Shown piece by piece: positions 33,527-42,983 of a DNA stretch of 64,000 nucleotides (position 1 is its first letter; each line of letters begins with the position of its first letter). This DNA is from Syntrophaceae bacterium UBA6078 (GTDB lineage: Bacteria; Desulfobacterota; Syntrophia; Syntrophales; UBA2210), in the NCBI GenBank assembly GCA_002428735.1, contig DIXO01000037.1, positions 38,282 through 102,281 of the forward strand, written 5' to 3'. The notes under the pieces were generated by a model, which was given only the letters and a program-made list of their open reading frames with translations, was not told where the DNA came from and made no database searches. The position numbers were made by a program, and so were the translations under genes.

Positions 33527-34567
33527 ATGAAGATTCTCATTACTGGCGGTTCGGGTTTTCTCGGTATCAATCTTGTCAGACATCTCATGAGCAAGGGGTA
33601 TGACGATATCGTCGTTCTGGATGTCGTCGATTTCGACTATCCGGATGTCGCCCCCCGCGTCTTGTTCGTCAAGGGAGACATCAGACACCGGGAAACGGTT
33701 GCCGCCGCGATGGAAGGGGTGGGGGTTGTCATCCATACCGCGGCCGCCCTCCCGCTCTATACGAAGGAACAGATCTTCACGACGGATGTCGACGGCACGC
33801 GCAACCTTCTCGATGCCGCTCACCGGTCCCTCGTGGAGCGGTTCATCCATGTCTCATCGACGGCCGTCTACGGGATTCCCGACCATCATCCCCTCTATGA
33901 GGAGGATAGACTGAACGGCGTCGGACCTTACGGCAAGGCCAAGATCATGGCGGAAGATGCCTGTCTCGAATACCGAAAGAAAGGCATGTGCGTGCCCATT
34001 CTGCGCCCCAAGTCCTTTGTGGGCCCGGAGCGGCTGGGGGTGTTCGCCCTTTTGTACGACTGGGCGAAGGACGGCCGCGGGTTCCCCATGATCGGGAGCG
34101 GCGACAACCGTTACCAGCTCCTCGATGTCGAAGACCTCTGCGAGGCGATTTTTCTGTGCATGACCCTGGAGAAAGAAAGGGTGAATGATACCTTCAACAT
34201 CGGCGCGAAGGAATTCCGGACGATGAAGGAAGACTACCAGGCCGTCCTCGACGCGGCGGGGTTCGGGAAAAAGATAGTCCCCTTTCCCGCGTCCCCCGTC
34301 ATCCTGACCCTCAGATTTCTGGAAGTCTTGAGACTGTCGCCCCTGTACAAGTGGGTGTATGAAACCGCCTCCAAGGATTCCTTCGTCTCAATCGAGAAGG
34401 CGGAAAAGTCCCTAGGCTACGCCCCACGGTATTCCAACCAGGACGCGCTCGTTCGCAATTTCAGGTGGTATCTGGAAAATATCGACACGATCCAGAGGCA
34501 ATCCGGTATTTCCCACCGCGTCCCCTGGAAACAGGGCATCCTGAAATTCGCGAAGGTCTTTTTCTGA
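33527..34567 (+). CDS. NAD-dependent sugar epimerase/dehydratase (extended SDR)
   Basis: 346 residues. The Rossmann loop is TGGSGFLG at residue 6. DIRHRETVAAAM, STAVYGIPD and the catalytic GPYGKAK follow. The C-terminal domain is long and ends near PWKQGILKFAKVFF. It acts on a nucleotide- or polyprenyl-linked sugar. Followed after 2 bp by the HAD gene and then UbiA, so it may finish the polyprenyl-phospho-sugar made by those two, like DprE2 in arabinose donor synthesis (inference). Confidence 0.85.
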   Translation: MKILITGGSGFLGINLVRHLMSKGYDDIVVLDVVDFDYPDVAPRVLFVKGDIRHRETVAAAMEGVGVVIHTAAALPLYTKEQIFTTDVDGTRNLLDAAHRSLVERFIHVSSTAVYGIPDHHPLYEEDRLNGVGPYGKAKIMAEDACLEYRKKGMCVPILRPKSFVGPERLGVFALLYDWAKDGRGFPMIGSGDNRYQLLDVEDLCEAIFLCMTLEKERVNDTFNIGAKEFRTMKEDYQAVLDAAGFGKKIVPFPASPVILTLRFLEVLRLSPLYKWVYETASKDSFVSIEKAEKSLGYAPRYSNQDALVRNFRWYLENIDTIQRQSGISHRVPWKQGILKFAKVFF

Positions 34568-34569
34568 TC

Positions 34570-35163
34570 ATGCGGGAGACGATCGCCGTATTTGATTTCG
34601 ACGGAACACTGACGCGGACGGACACCTTCTTACTGTTCCTCCTGTTTCGGTTCGGATACCGGGGATGCCTGCGGGGGCTGTGGGCGAACCGGAGGGTGCT
34701 GATCAGGTATCTGCTTCGCAGGGTTTCAAATGATGAAGCCAAGCAGACGGTATTTTCATATTTCTTTGCAGGGATGAAGATACGTGAATTTGATGACGTG
34801 TGCCGGCGGTTTTCCCTTTCGAAAATTCCCGGCATTATCCGGCGGAGGGTCATGGAGCGGTGCGCGTGGCACCGGCGCAACGGCCACCATGTCGCCATCG
34901 TCAGTGCCTCTATCAGAAACTGGATCGAACCGTGGGCGGAAAGAAACGGGATCGAAACCGTCATCGCCACGGAAGTCGATCTTGATGACACAGTGCTGAC
35001 CGGCCGGTTTTCCGGGAAAAACTGCCGAGGGGCGGAGAAGGTCCGGCGGCTTCTATCGAGGTTCCCCGACCGGGGAACGTATGACCTCTACGCCTACGGC
35101 GACAGCAGGGGGGATCGCGAGACGCTGCGGTTTGCCGACTTTCCCCATTACCGCTTCACGTAA
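34570..35163 (+). CDS. HAD-superfamily phosphatase (SerB-like)
   Basis: 197 residues. Motif I FDFDGTLTRTD, motif II VSASI, and motif IV YGDSRGDRE. The cap helices (about 25-85) carry hydrophobic stretches. Directly upstream of the UbiA gene; HAD and UbiA domains are fused in some bacteria, so it probably removes the 5-phosphate from the polyprenyl-phospho-pentose-phosphate made by UbiA. ATG 34570 follows the epimerase stop by 2 bp. Confidence 0.85.
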   Translation: MRETIAVFDFDGTLTRTDTFLLFLLFRFGYRGCLRGLWANRRVLIRYLLRRVSNDEAKQTVFSYFFAGMKIREFDDVCRRFSLSKIPGIIRRRVMERCAWHRRNGHHVAIVSASIRNWIEPWAERNGIETVIATEVDLDDTVLTGRFSGKNCRGAEKVRRLLSRFPDRGTYDLYAYGDSRGDRETLRFADFPHYRFT

Positions 35164-35181
35164 GGAGCCTGTCTTCAAGCC

Positions 35182-36048
35182 ATGAAAGAATACCTGAACC
35201 TTCTCCGTATTCCCCAGTATTCGAAGAATCTCTTTATATTCCTCCCTCTCTTCTTCGCCATGCATCTGCAGGAGCCTGAGAGATTCTTCAGGGTGTCGCT
35301 TGCCTTTCTGGATTTTTGCCTTCTGGCAAGTTCGGTTTATATCTTCAACGATCTCAGGGATCTGGAGGAAGATAAACGGCATCCGCTGAAGAAAGAAAGA
35401 CCGCTTCCGGCGGGCAGGATCAGCAAGGGGGCGGCCCAAGGGCTTATGGCATGTCTTCTCCTCACAGGGCTGGCCGCGGCATACTTCCTTTCACAGCGAA
35501 TGTTTTATTTGTGTCTGTTCTACGTGGCGCTTAATACCGCCTATAGCTCGAAATTAAAGCATATTCCGATCCTGGATATCATTATTGTCGCTGTTTGTTT
35601 TGTCATCCGCATCCTCGTGGGGGGGGCGGTGGGGGATGTTCCGATTTATATGTGGATCGTGATCATGACTTTCCTGCTGGCACTTTTCATGGCGCTGGGT
35701 AAGCGGCGGGACGACGTTCTCATCTTTATGGAAACAAGCAACGCGCCGAGGAAATCGATCGACGGTTATAATCTGCGGTTCATCGACGCCTCCATGATAA
35801 TCATGGCTGCGGTGGTTCTGGTAGCTTACCTCATGTACACCGTTTCACCTGAGATCATGGCCAAGTTCAAAACAGACAAACTTTACATCACGTCCATCTT
35901 CGTACTCGTGGGGATCATGCGCTATCTGCAGATCTCCATGGTAGAAGAAAAAAGCGGCAGCCCGACCGACATTCTGCTGAAGGACCTTTTTATCCAGATA
36001 TCCCTTACCGGCTGGATACTATCCTTTGCCTGCCTGATCTATGGGTGA
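35182..36048 (+). CDS. UbiA-family prenyltransferase, decaprenyl-phosphate phosphoribosyltransferase type
   Basis: 288 residues with about eight membrane helices. The first Asp-rich motif NDLRDLEEDKRHPLKKERPL and LGKRRDDV match the DPPR-synthase branch (mycobacterial Rv3806c), rather than quinone or heme enzymes. It would join phosphoribosyl pyrophosphate to polyprenyl phosphate. The neighbours HAD, epimerase and a GT87-like protein support synthesis and use of a lipid-linked pentofuranose. Confidence 0.85.
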   Translation: MKEYLNLLRIPQYSKNLFIFLPLFFAMHLQEPERFFRVSLAFLDFCLLASSVYIFNDLRDLEEDKRHPLKKERPLPAGRISKGAAQGLMACLLLTGLAAAYFLSQRMFYLCLFYVALNTAYSSKLKHIPILDIIIVAVCFVIRILVGGAVGDVPIYMWIVIMTFLLALFMALGKRRDDVLIFMETSNAPRKSIDGYNLRFIDASMIIMAAVVLVAYLMYTVSPEIMAKFKTDKLYITSIFVLVGIMRYLQISMVEEKSGSPTDILLKDLFIQISLTGWILSFACLIYG

Positions 36049-36157
36049 TATCTCGGGCTCCCTCTCCTTGTGAGGGTTCAATGATATCTGCCTTTGATAT
36101 TGCAAATCCAATTATCGGCCTGCCGACAGGATATACTGCGTGGTGAGTCTTCCGGTT

Positions 36158-37345
36158 ATGAATTATTTCGTAAAACTCGCTACATTGAAAAACATCAAGG
36201 TCTTTTATCTTTACCTATCCATAGCCTTTATCATGACTTGCTGTATCGGGTATTTCGGCTGGACCGAGACCTGGAAGGCGGTTCATGTCCCGACCATGAC
36301 CCCCGTCTTTGCCGACATGCGGACCGTTCAGGGAGGGCTTGCATCGGTTGAAAAGGGGCTGAATCCCCAGGTTGACAACCCCCATGATCCCTGGGGGCGG
36401 GTGATGAATTACCCTTCCATATGGCTTGACATTGGGAGGCTGGCGGGGATCGAAAACGAAACGAACTATCTTGTCTTCTGCTTGGCCGAGATTGCGATCT
36501 TCCTCGGCGTGTGCGGTTTTTTGCTCTACAGGACCCCTTCGCTTCTGCTGTTGCTGTCGATGGTATCAACATCGTCGCTCCTGGCTATCGAACGAGGCAA
36601 TAACGACATGGTTCTTTTCGCCCTTCTCTTTTGGTTTGCCATGGTCTCTTCCCGGACGATCTCTCCGGTGTTTCTGATCACCTCTTTCGCCCTGAAACTG
36701 TATCCTCTGTTCGCCGCCGGAGTTCTGATCGTGAAGCGCAAAAAGGGGCTTCTGGCCTTGACGATCATTCCGATAGCGCTGATCGCTCTCTGGCGCCGGG
36801 AAGATTACTTGCTGACGCTCTCCGGGGTCCATTTCGGCGGGTTCAACTGGATGTATGGTCTCCCGAAGGTCAAGCTGCTCCTCGCGCGAAGCTGGTTTTC
36901 CGGTGGGTGGTCGTTTCCCGCTCTGGTCATTCTCATCGCGGTGGCTGTCGCCATCCTTGTTCCGATACTCGGGCGGTATGGCCGTTCCGAAGCGGGGTCG
37001 CGGGCTCTTGATGAAGATCTCTTTCTGGTCGGTGCATGCGTTTACGTGGGGACGTACGCGTTAGCGCTGAACTTCGACTATCGGCTCATCTTTCTGATTT
37101 TCTGTATCCCCTTTCTCCTTGATATCCGCCCGCTTATCGGCCTCCCGGCCGTGGGGCTGATCCTGGTCTCCATGAACTTCGGGTGGCTCTACATGGGGAG
37201 ATTCAGTGTCCTCGGCAAGCTGATCAATGAGGCCTCAAAATTGGCCGTTTTCATCATCCTGGTGTCGTTCCTGGCCTGTGGCCTTATCGAGTCATGGAGA
37301 CGGCACAGAAGCATTGGAGGACAGGATCGAGGCATGGACAGATGA
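36158..37345 (+). CDS. Multi-spanning membrane glycosyltransferase, GT87/DUF2029-like
   Basis: About 395 residues and ten or so membrane helices. After the first helix, the periplasmic loop FADMRTVQGGLASVEKGLNP followed by MNYPSIWL is the DUF2029/GT87 pattern with a catalytic-type Asp. Such GT-C enzymes take polyprenyl-phospho-sugars. It follows HAD/UbiA, whose product may be its donor. A GTG six codons upstream is an alternative start. Confidence 0.75.
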   Translation: MNYFVKLATLKNIKVFYLYLSIAFIMTCCIGYFGWTETWKAVHVPTMTPVFADMRTVQGGLASVEKGLNPQVDNPHDPWGRVMNYPSIWLDIGRLAGIENETNYLVFCLAEIAIFLGVCGFLLYRTPSLLLLLSMVSTSSLLAIERGNNDMVLFALLFWFAMVSSRTISPVFLITSFALKLYPLFAAGVLIVKRKKGLLALTIIPIALIALWRREDYLLTLSGVHFGGFNWMYGLPKVKLLLARSWFSGGWSFPALVILIAVAVAILVPILGRYGRSEAGSRALDEDLFLVGACVYVGTYALALNFDYRLIFLIFCIPFLLDIRPLIGLPAVGLILVSMNFGWLYMGRFSVLGKLINEASKLAVFIILVSFLACGLIESWRRHRSIGGQDRGMDR

Positions 37346-38586
37346 TCAGACTGCACCCGCTGCCGGATGTCATCCATCACTGCCCCTTTGACGAAGCCAC
37401 GTTGGAGGCGGTCGGCTGGCATATCCCCGGCATGCGCAATTTGTCCGACCTGCGATGCCCGGAATGTGGCCGGGAGTTTTATGGGGATCTGCCTGCGGGT
37501 CAGGCACTCTACACACCATTGTTGTTGGAGAAGCGTACCGGAGAGGTGTATGATCCGGAAGATGTCAGATGGTTCGCCGACTGGCTACGCCGTTCGTATG
37601 AGGGGCGGATCGATGAACCTCTAGGTTTCGAGACAGAGGAATTTCGTCCCCTGAAGACCCCGCTGCTCCTGAACTGTCTGGATAGGATGTATGGCCATTC
37701 CCTGCTGAAACTGCTCAACGCCCAGTATTACCTCGATCACACCCCCGAATATGATCTCATAGTTCTGATCCCGCGGTTCCTGCGCTGGATGGTCCCGGAC
37801 GGGGTGGCAGCGGTCTGGACGGTCGATCTCCCCCTGAGCCGTGGAACAACATGGAACGACGGTCTGGCGAAGGAGATAAGGGCACTGCTGGAGCGGTACG
37901 ATCAGGCGTGGCTCAGCGTCGCCTATTCCCATCCCCATCCTCAAGATTTTGATATTAAAAGTTTTACAAAGATCGAACCTTTCCCGCTCGATGAATGGGA
38001 AGTCCGACTGGAACGACCAACCGTCACATTTATCTGGCGCGAGGATAGGCTGTGGTCGGCCGATGATCCATCGAATCGATCGCGGTCAAGGACATATCGA
38101 GTGTGGGGGCGTCTGATTGGTTGGATGTCGAGCCCTTTGAAAAGACAGGTTACGCGGATTGTTTTGCTTGCAGAATCCCTGCGCGAGCGGTTTAAGGATC
38201 TTGAATTCTCCGTAGCGGGTTTCGGTGAAGCTGGAGGATTGCCCGGGTGGATTAAAGATCTTCGGACGCGACAGATCGACGCTGATCGTGAGCGAACTTG
38301 GTGTGAACAATATGCCCGAAGTCATGTCGTCTTGGGTGTCCACGGCTCGAACATGTTATTGCCCTCTGCCCATGCGGGAGCAGCCGTTGAACTGGTGCCT
38401 TCGGACCGTTGGGGAAATGTCCTCCAGGATCTGCTTCTGAGGCCTTATGATGCAAGAGTGTCGGTTTTATTATATCGGGCACTTCCATTATCAATTAAGA
38501 TACCCGATCTTTCCAGGATTGTTATCAATCTGCTCCTTTGGCAGAAGATGGGGTTAGTTTTGAAAGCGCGGTTTCGAGGAGAGTAA
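37342..38586 (+). CDS. Putative glycosyltransferase, GT61-like C-terminus
   Basis: 414 residues starting in an ATGA overlap with the previous gene. An N-terminal CPECG knuckle near residue 40 could bind zinc. The C-terminal ARSHVVLGVHGSNMLLPSAHAGAAVELVPSD resembles the (V/G)HGSxLxN...E(L/I)xP block of GT61-type (DUF563) enzymes. No signal or membrane helices. The acceptor and sugar are unknown. Confidence 0.6.
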   Translation: MIRLHPLPDVIHHCPFDEATLEAVGWHIPGMRNLSDLRCPECGREFYGDLPAGQALYTPLLLEKRTGEVYDPEDVRWFADWLRRSYEGRIDEPLGFETEEFRPLKTPLLLNCLDRMYGHSLLKLLNAQYYLDHTPEYDLIVLIPRFLRWMVPDGVAAVWTVDLPLSRGTTWNDGLAKEIRALLERYDQAWLSVAYSHPHPQDFDIKSFTKIEPFPLDEWEVRLERPTVTFIWREDRLWSADDPSNRSRSRTYRVWGRLIGWMSSPLKRQVTRIVLLAESLRERFKDLEFSVAGFGEAGGLPGWIKDLRTRQIDADRERTWCEQYARSHVVLGVHGSNMLLPSAHAGAAVELVPSDRWGNVLQDLLLRPYDARVSVLLYRALPLSIKIPDLSRIVINLLLWQKMGLVLKARFRGE

Positions 38587-38666
38587 CCTTGAAATTGTTT
38601 TATTAAGTACTGGTCTGTCTTCACAATAGTGCTTATTGATGTTTATTCCATTTTGTGTGTGTTGAT

Positions 38667-40397
38667 ATGAAGGTTAATCTCTCACTGTTAAAATTGAAAA
38701 AAATATGTGAAATATCTCACAGTAGATATACTCTTAACATATATGGTTACACCTATTTTCTTTCCCCTGAAGAAATAGATTTTTCAAAGGCTGAAGAAGA
38801 CCCGTCTATTTTGAATCTGGATGGGGAATATTTTCTGATATATACGAACAAAGTTAACGGGAAACAGATTCTCTTTCGAAGTCATGTTGATTCATTTTCA
38901 ATATTTTATTTTGTCCAAGATGACTATATTTATTTTACCGATGATCTGTTCACTGCTCTGACTTGTTTTGATGCTGTTACCTGGAATCTCCGTGCACTTT
39001 CAGATTACTTTGAGGTCGGATGGAATAATATCCAAAAGAACGATCACACACCATTTATTGAAATAAAGAAACTACCGGCTGGTTCTTATGTATTGTTAAG
39101 TTCACACTTGGGTATGGAACAGATTCAGATAGAATCCTGGAAAAAGCCTTTTTATCAGCCAACCCAATACACCATGAAAAATCTTGATGAGTTCAAGGTT
39201 GAATACCTAGCAACGATTAAATATTATTTACAAAAAATAGTCGAGGACAATACATCATTTACGGTAGGCGGTGGAATAGACAGTGGTACTTTGGCGGCCC
39301 TGAGCACCAAATTGTTTCCGGAGCGAAGATTGAGCTTTTATTCAACAAGGCTCAATGACGCGAATGATGAGGCATTTCTTACGAATGAACTTAATGCTGT
39401 TTTATCAGATAGTATTAAGTTTATGGATATAGATTGTCCTTCAGATTTTATAAAAAATCTAAAAGAACTGATTCATATTACTCAGTGTCCCTATTCTGAT
39501 ATCGAGGGAATAACCCACATTGATTTTTTCAAAAAACTACAAAGGGATAATGTTTCAAAAGTGATAACAGGATTCGGAGCGGACCTGACATTTGGGGGCA
39601 CACCGTATGAATATCCTGGTCTTATAAAAAAGTTTCTTAAAAGAGGGTACATTATAAAAGCGTTTCATGTGTTTATTGCGTACAAATGTGGAATTGGCGA
39701 ACAATATGCGAGTCAAATTCAGGCTTTAAAAGCGTTTTTTTACGAGTATATTCTTAATCGCTTGAAAAGGCTTGCTCAAAAGCTGGTAAATTCGCCAAGT
39801 AACCCGTCAATGAGATACCGGTTCACTAAGGGGAAAGAAAAATCCTTTATGAACAAAGTGGATAACAAGCATGAGAATCTTTTGCTTGTCGATTTGCCGG
39901 AAAAATTATCAAGGAAAATAAAAACGTATGAAGATGGTCTTCAATATGCTTGCACTGACTCAGCGCTTCGACAGCTATCTGCAATACAACGTTCTTGTCA
40001 TATGTCGCCCTTTTGTCCATTTGAAGGATTTAAATTTTTAGAGCTATCAAGCAAATGTGATCAGTATATCTACGCCAATATGGTTAACAAATTCTGTTTA
40101 CGTTATTCTGTAGAAGACATTCTCCCTGATAAGATAATACAGAATAAACAAAAATTTGGTAACGGTGGGTATGAAGAGGAATTAATTAATAAGAATCGTG
40201 ACGGAATCATTTTGTATTTAAAAAAAGTAAAAGAAGCGGGTTGGGAATCTATAGTTAATATTGATTTGCTCATGCAAAAATTTCAAAACAAGCAATTTTC
40301 AGATGATATGTTTCGTTGTTTGAATATTATTGTATATGAGGAAATATTACGAAATGAGCTAAATTTGAATATGAATGTAGCTCAAACAAATTTTTAA
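38667..40397 (+). CDS. Asparagine-synthetase-like protein without N-terminal Cys, AT-rich
   Basis: 576 residues. The degenerate N-terminal glutaminase-like domain lacks the Cys2 nucleophile (starts MKVNLSLLK). The C-terminal ATP-pyrophosphatase domain has FTVGGGIDSGTLAAL near residue 205 (canonical SGGxDS, here GGGIDS). Such proteins in surface-glycan loci may amidate uronic acids or ligate amino groups. Markedly AT-rich compared with flanking genes, with runs of A and T, pointing to horizontal acquisition. A GTG four codons upstream is possible. Confidence 0.8.
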   Translation: MKVNLSLLKLKKICEISHSRYTLNIYGYTYFLSPEEIDFSKAEEDPSILNLDGEYFLIYTNKVNGKQILFRSHVDSFSIFYFVQDDYIYFTDDLFTALTCFDAVTWNLRALSDYFEVGWNNIQKNDHTPFIEIKKLPAGSYVLLSSHLGMEQIQIESWKKPFYQPTQYTMKNLDEFKVEYLATIKYYLQKIVEDNTSFTVGGGIDSGTLAALSTKLFPERRLSFYSTRLNDANDEAFLTNELNAVLSDSIKFMDIDCPSDFIKNLKELIHITQCPYSDIEGITHIDFFKKLQRDNVSKVITGFGADLTFGGTPYEYPGLIKKFLKRGYIIKAFHVFIAYKCGIGEQYASQIQALKAFFYEYILNRLKRLAQKLVNSPSNPSMRYRFTKGKEKSFMNKVDNKHENLLLVDLPEKLSRKIKTYEDGLQYACTDSALRQLSAIQRSCHMSPFCPFEGFKFLELSSKCDQYIYANMVNKFCLRYSVEDILPDKIIQNKQKFGNGGYEEELINKNRDGIILYLKKVKEAGWESIVNIDLLMQKFQNKQFSDDMFRCLNIIVYEEILRNELNLNMNVAQTNF

Positions 40398-40419
40398 AAA
40401 ATAAATTTTGTGTATTAAA

Positions 40420-41604
40420 ATGTTTCTTATCGCTGGCGATTGGGGCCCTGGAGAATGCAAAGTTATAATCCCTTCAAAATGGGATTTAATCCTTTGTAAC
40501 CTTGAAGGTCCTGTAGTGCGGCCATATCAATACCTGCCATACCCTAAGGTTGGTCCTTGCCTGATTTCCTCTGGATTACCGGAAGCAGATGCTCGATTCA
40601 TATTCACACTCGCAAATAATCATTCGATGGATTACGGGTTACTTGGGCTGGAATCAACTTTTATGCATATAGGACAAAGAGAGTGTAGCTTTTGCGGTGC
40701 TGGTAGAGATGTCATTGGTGCAAGAACCTCAATTGTTACTGAGGAGAGTGGAAAAAAAATAGGAATTATAAGCTGTTGTGAGGCCCAGTTTGGCGTCGCG
40801 AGGACGGACGCGCCAGGGGTTGCCGAATTCGGTCCGTGGGTCTATCGTGCCATCCGCGATCTTCGCGCGACGACGGATTCCATCATTGTCTCCGTCCACG
40901 CCGGAGTTGAGGATTCTCCCTGGCCTTCCCCGTATATCCGTGAGCTGTACCGGTCGCTCATCGATGCCGGCGCGGCCGTTGTCCACGGACATCATCCGCA
41001 TCTCCCGCAGGGATATGAGATGTACGGTGGGGGTTTGATCTTCTACGGCATGGGGAATTTCGCGGTCGATCCGGGTATGTGGCACGACTACCCCAATGGC
41101 ATGTGGTCGCTGGCCGCCGAGATAGACTTCGGCTCGACACCCATGGGTTGGCGCTTGCTGACCTTTGAGATCCGGCATGAATCCGGTTCGGATATAATCG
41201 TGATCGAGGAAAGCAGCGAGAAAGAACGGGAACAGCATACCGGTTACCTGGAGAAATGCAATCGTCCCTTTGCCGACCCTGAGCTGTTCGAAGGGCTCTG
41301 GCAGGAGGTAGCCCTGCGGTCTTACTACCACCACGGTGCACGGTACATGGGATTTTCCCCTTTTCAGCGGAGGGGCCGGTTAAAGGCGGCCCTGTCGGAG
41401 ATCAAGGGAGCCTTGATTAACAGAACCCCCCGTCGATACGATCATCTGCTCCGGTACCATATGATCGTCTGTGAGAGTCACCGCCAGATGCTGTCCACCG
41501 CCCTGGGCATTCTGTCGGGCGAGATAAAGGACCTGCGCAGCGAGGCGGCGCGACGGCTGGCGGATGAAATGATGCCGTGGTCGCTGGGTGTGGTTCCGGC
41601 ATGA
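40420..41604 (+). CDS. CapA/PgsA-like metallophosphoesterase-fold protein, compositional chimera
   Basis: 394 residues. GDWGPGE at residue 7, CNLEGPV, LANNHSMDYG, VSVHAGVE and VHGHHPHLPQGYEMYGGGLIFYGMGNF follow the PGA_cap (CapA) motif order. No signal peptide is evident. CapA proteins take part in poly-gamma-glutamate or capsule synthesis. The first ~360 bp are AT-rich like the preceding gene and the rest (from about 40785) GC-rich like the next, with an intact frame. Lies between two asparagine-synthetase-like genes. Confidence 0.85.
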   Translation: MFLIAGDWGPGECKVIIPSKWDLILCNLEGPVVRPYQYLPYPKVGPCLISSGLPEADARFIFTLANNHSMDYGLLGLESTFMHIGQRECSFCGAGRDVIGARTSIVTEESGKKIGIISCCEAQFGVARTDAPGVAEFGPWVYRAIRDLRATTDSIIVSVHAGVEDSPWPSPYIRELYRSLIDAGAAVVHGHHPHLPQGYEMYGGGLIFYGMGNFAVDPGMWHDYPNGMWSLAAEIDFGSTPMGWRLLTFEIRHESGSDIIVIEESSEKEREQHTGYLEKCNRPFADPELFEGLWQEVALRSYYHHGARYMGFSPFQRRGRLKAALSEIKGALINRTPRRYDHLLRYHMIVCESHRQMLSTALGILSGEIKDLRSEAARRLADEMMPWSLGVVPA

Positions 41605-42983
41605 AACAGGTCCTTTTTGAAACCGACTGGCTGGCCTCGAACCCCGTCTTCTATAATGAAAAGACGGGGAGGGCGAGCCGGAACATCAACGACGTCATCG
41701 ACTGGACCCGGCTGGAACTGCACCCGGAGGGAGTCAACAACTATCTGGATTTCGGATACTCCATCCTCGAACAGACGCCGGTCAGGGACGTCAGGTTTCT
41801 GCGCCATTCCTCCCGGCTCTGGGTGGATGAAGAGGGCGGATTGAGTGCCGAATATCTCGACGACCCGGTCGAACGGTGGATGGACTATCGCCTGTCCGAG
41901 GAGGATATCTTTGATCTGATCAGGGAAAGGGTGCGGAAGTGGGAACATTCAGTCCAGGGGGAGATCGTCATCCCCACCAGTTCCGGCTACGACTCTCGTC
42001 TTCTCAACTGGTCCGTGGAAGATAAATCGAGAATCCGTTCTTTTTCTTACGGTATATCGGACAACCAGTCCAGATCCGACGAAGTTGTGTATGCCCGCCG
42101 TCTTTCCGAAATCTTGGGGACCCGCTGGGAACAGATACCCTTGGGCGACTTTCACCGGTACCTTGATGACTGGGACAGACTCTTTGGTGTTTCGACCCAT
42201 GCGCATGGTATGTACCATTTCGAGTTTTATCGGAAAATCCTGCCCACGGTTGGAGGCGGCAATCCGTTTTTGAGCGGTATCATCGGTGATGCATGGGCAG
42301 GAAGTGTAAACATCCCTTTGCTTGAGAATCAAGCTGATGTATGCCAACTGGCCTATGCACACGGTCTCCAGGCAGATTCTGCGCAAAGTCAATTTACGGT
42401 TGACCGCCCTTTGCTCGCGGACTACTGGGAAACGCAAAGAGGGCGATTGGAAGACGCTCGTCTTCGTGTTGTAGAAGCTATGCGCTTCAAGATCATACTT
42501 TTGTGTTATCTTATTAATGTTCCAAATCAATTCGGTTTTCAATGCTGGACGCCATTCTTGGATGTTGATTTATGCATGGCCATGCTGAATCTCCCCCCCG
42601 AGCGACGGCGTGGCCGCCTGTGGCAGAAGGAATTTTTCAGGAGGGTCGGCCTCGATCTGGAGGCGATGAAGCTGAGGGCGAAGCGCCAGAACACGCTTGA
42701 CCTGCAAGCATTAAAGAGAATACCCGTCAGGCCGCTCGATGTCAACCTGCTGGGCGAGGTGATCAGGTCGGATTACGTGGCAGGGATAAACGAGACCCTT
42801 GCCAATCAGTCCCCGGATTGGAAGGGGAGGGTGCTCAATACGTTGCTGTATGTTCCGAAAGTGGGGGGTGCCCTGAGATTGCTGGGACTGAAGGACATCC
42901 CGGATCCCCGGACCGGGGCGTATAACGCCTATCTGGTCCTCCTGCCCCTTGAGAACCTCCTGCGGAGGCGAGACCTGGAATGA
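41601..42983 (+). CDS. Asparagine-synthetase-like protein (second copy type)
   Basis: 460 residues beginning in an ATGA overlap with capA. The PP-loop reads PTSSGYDSRLL near residue 125 and GDAWAG is the usual G-D after the ATP domain core. The N-terminus MKQVLFETDWLASN is short and lacks a Cys nucleophile, so it cannot use glutamine by the classical route. It is not closely similar to the 38667 protein. Possibly modifies a sugar carboxylate with ammonia or an amino acid. Confidence 0.8.
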   Translation: MKQVLFETDWLASNPVFYNEKTGRASRNINDVIDWTRLELHPEGVNNYLDFGYSILEQTPVRDVRFLRHSSRLWVDEEGGLSAEYLDDPVERWMDYRLSEEDIFDLIRERVRKWEHSVQGEIVIPTSSGYDSRLLNWSVEDKSRIRSFSYGISDNQSRSDEVVYARRLSEILGTRWEQIPLGDFHRYLDDWDRLFGVSTHAHGMYHFEFYRKILPTVGGGNPFLSGIIGDAWAGSVNIPLLENQADVCQLAYAHGLQADSAQSQFTVDRPLLADYWETQRGRLEDARLRVVEAMRFKIILLCYLINVPNQFGFQCWTPFLDVDLCMAMLNLPPERRRGRLWQKEFFRRVGLDLEAMKLRAKRQNTLDLQALKRIPVRPLDVNLLGEVIRSDYVAGINETLANQSPDWKGRVLNTLLYVPKVGGALRLLGLKDIPDPRTGAYNAYLVLLPLENLLRRRDLE

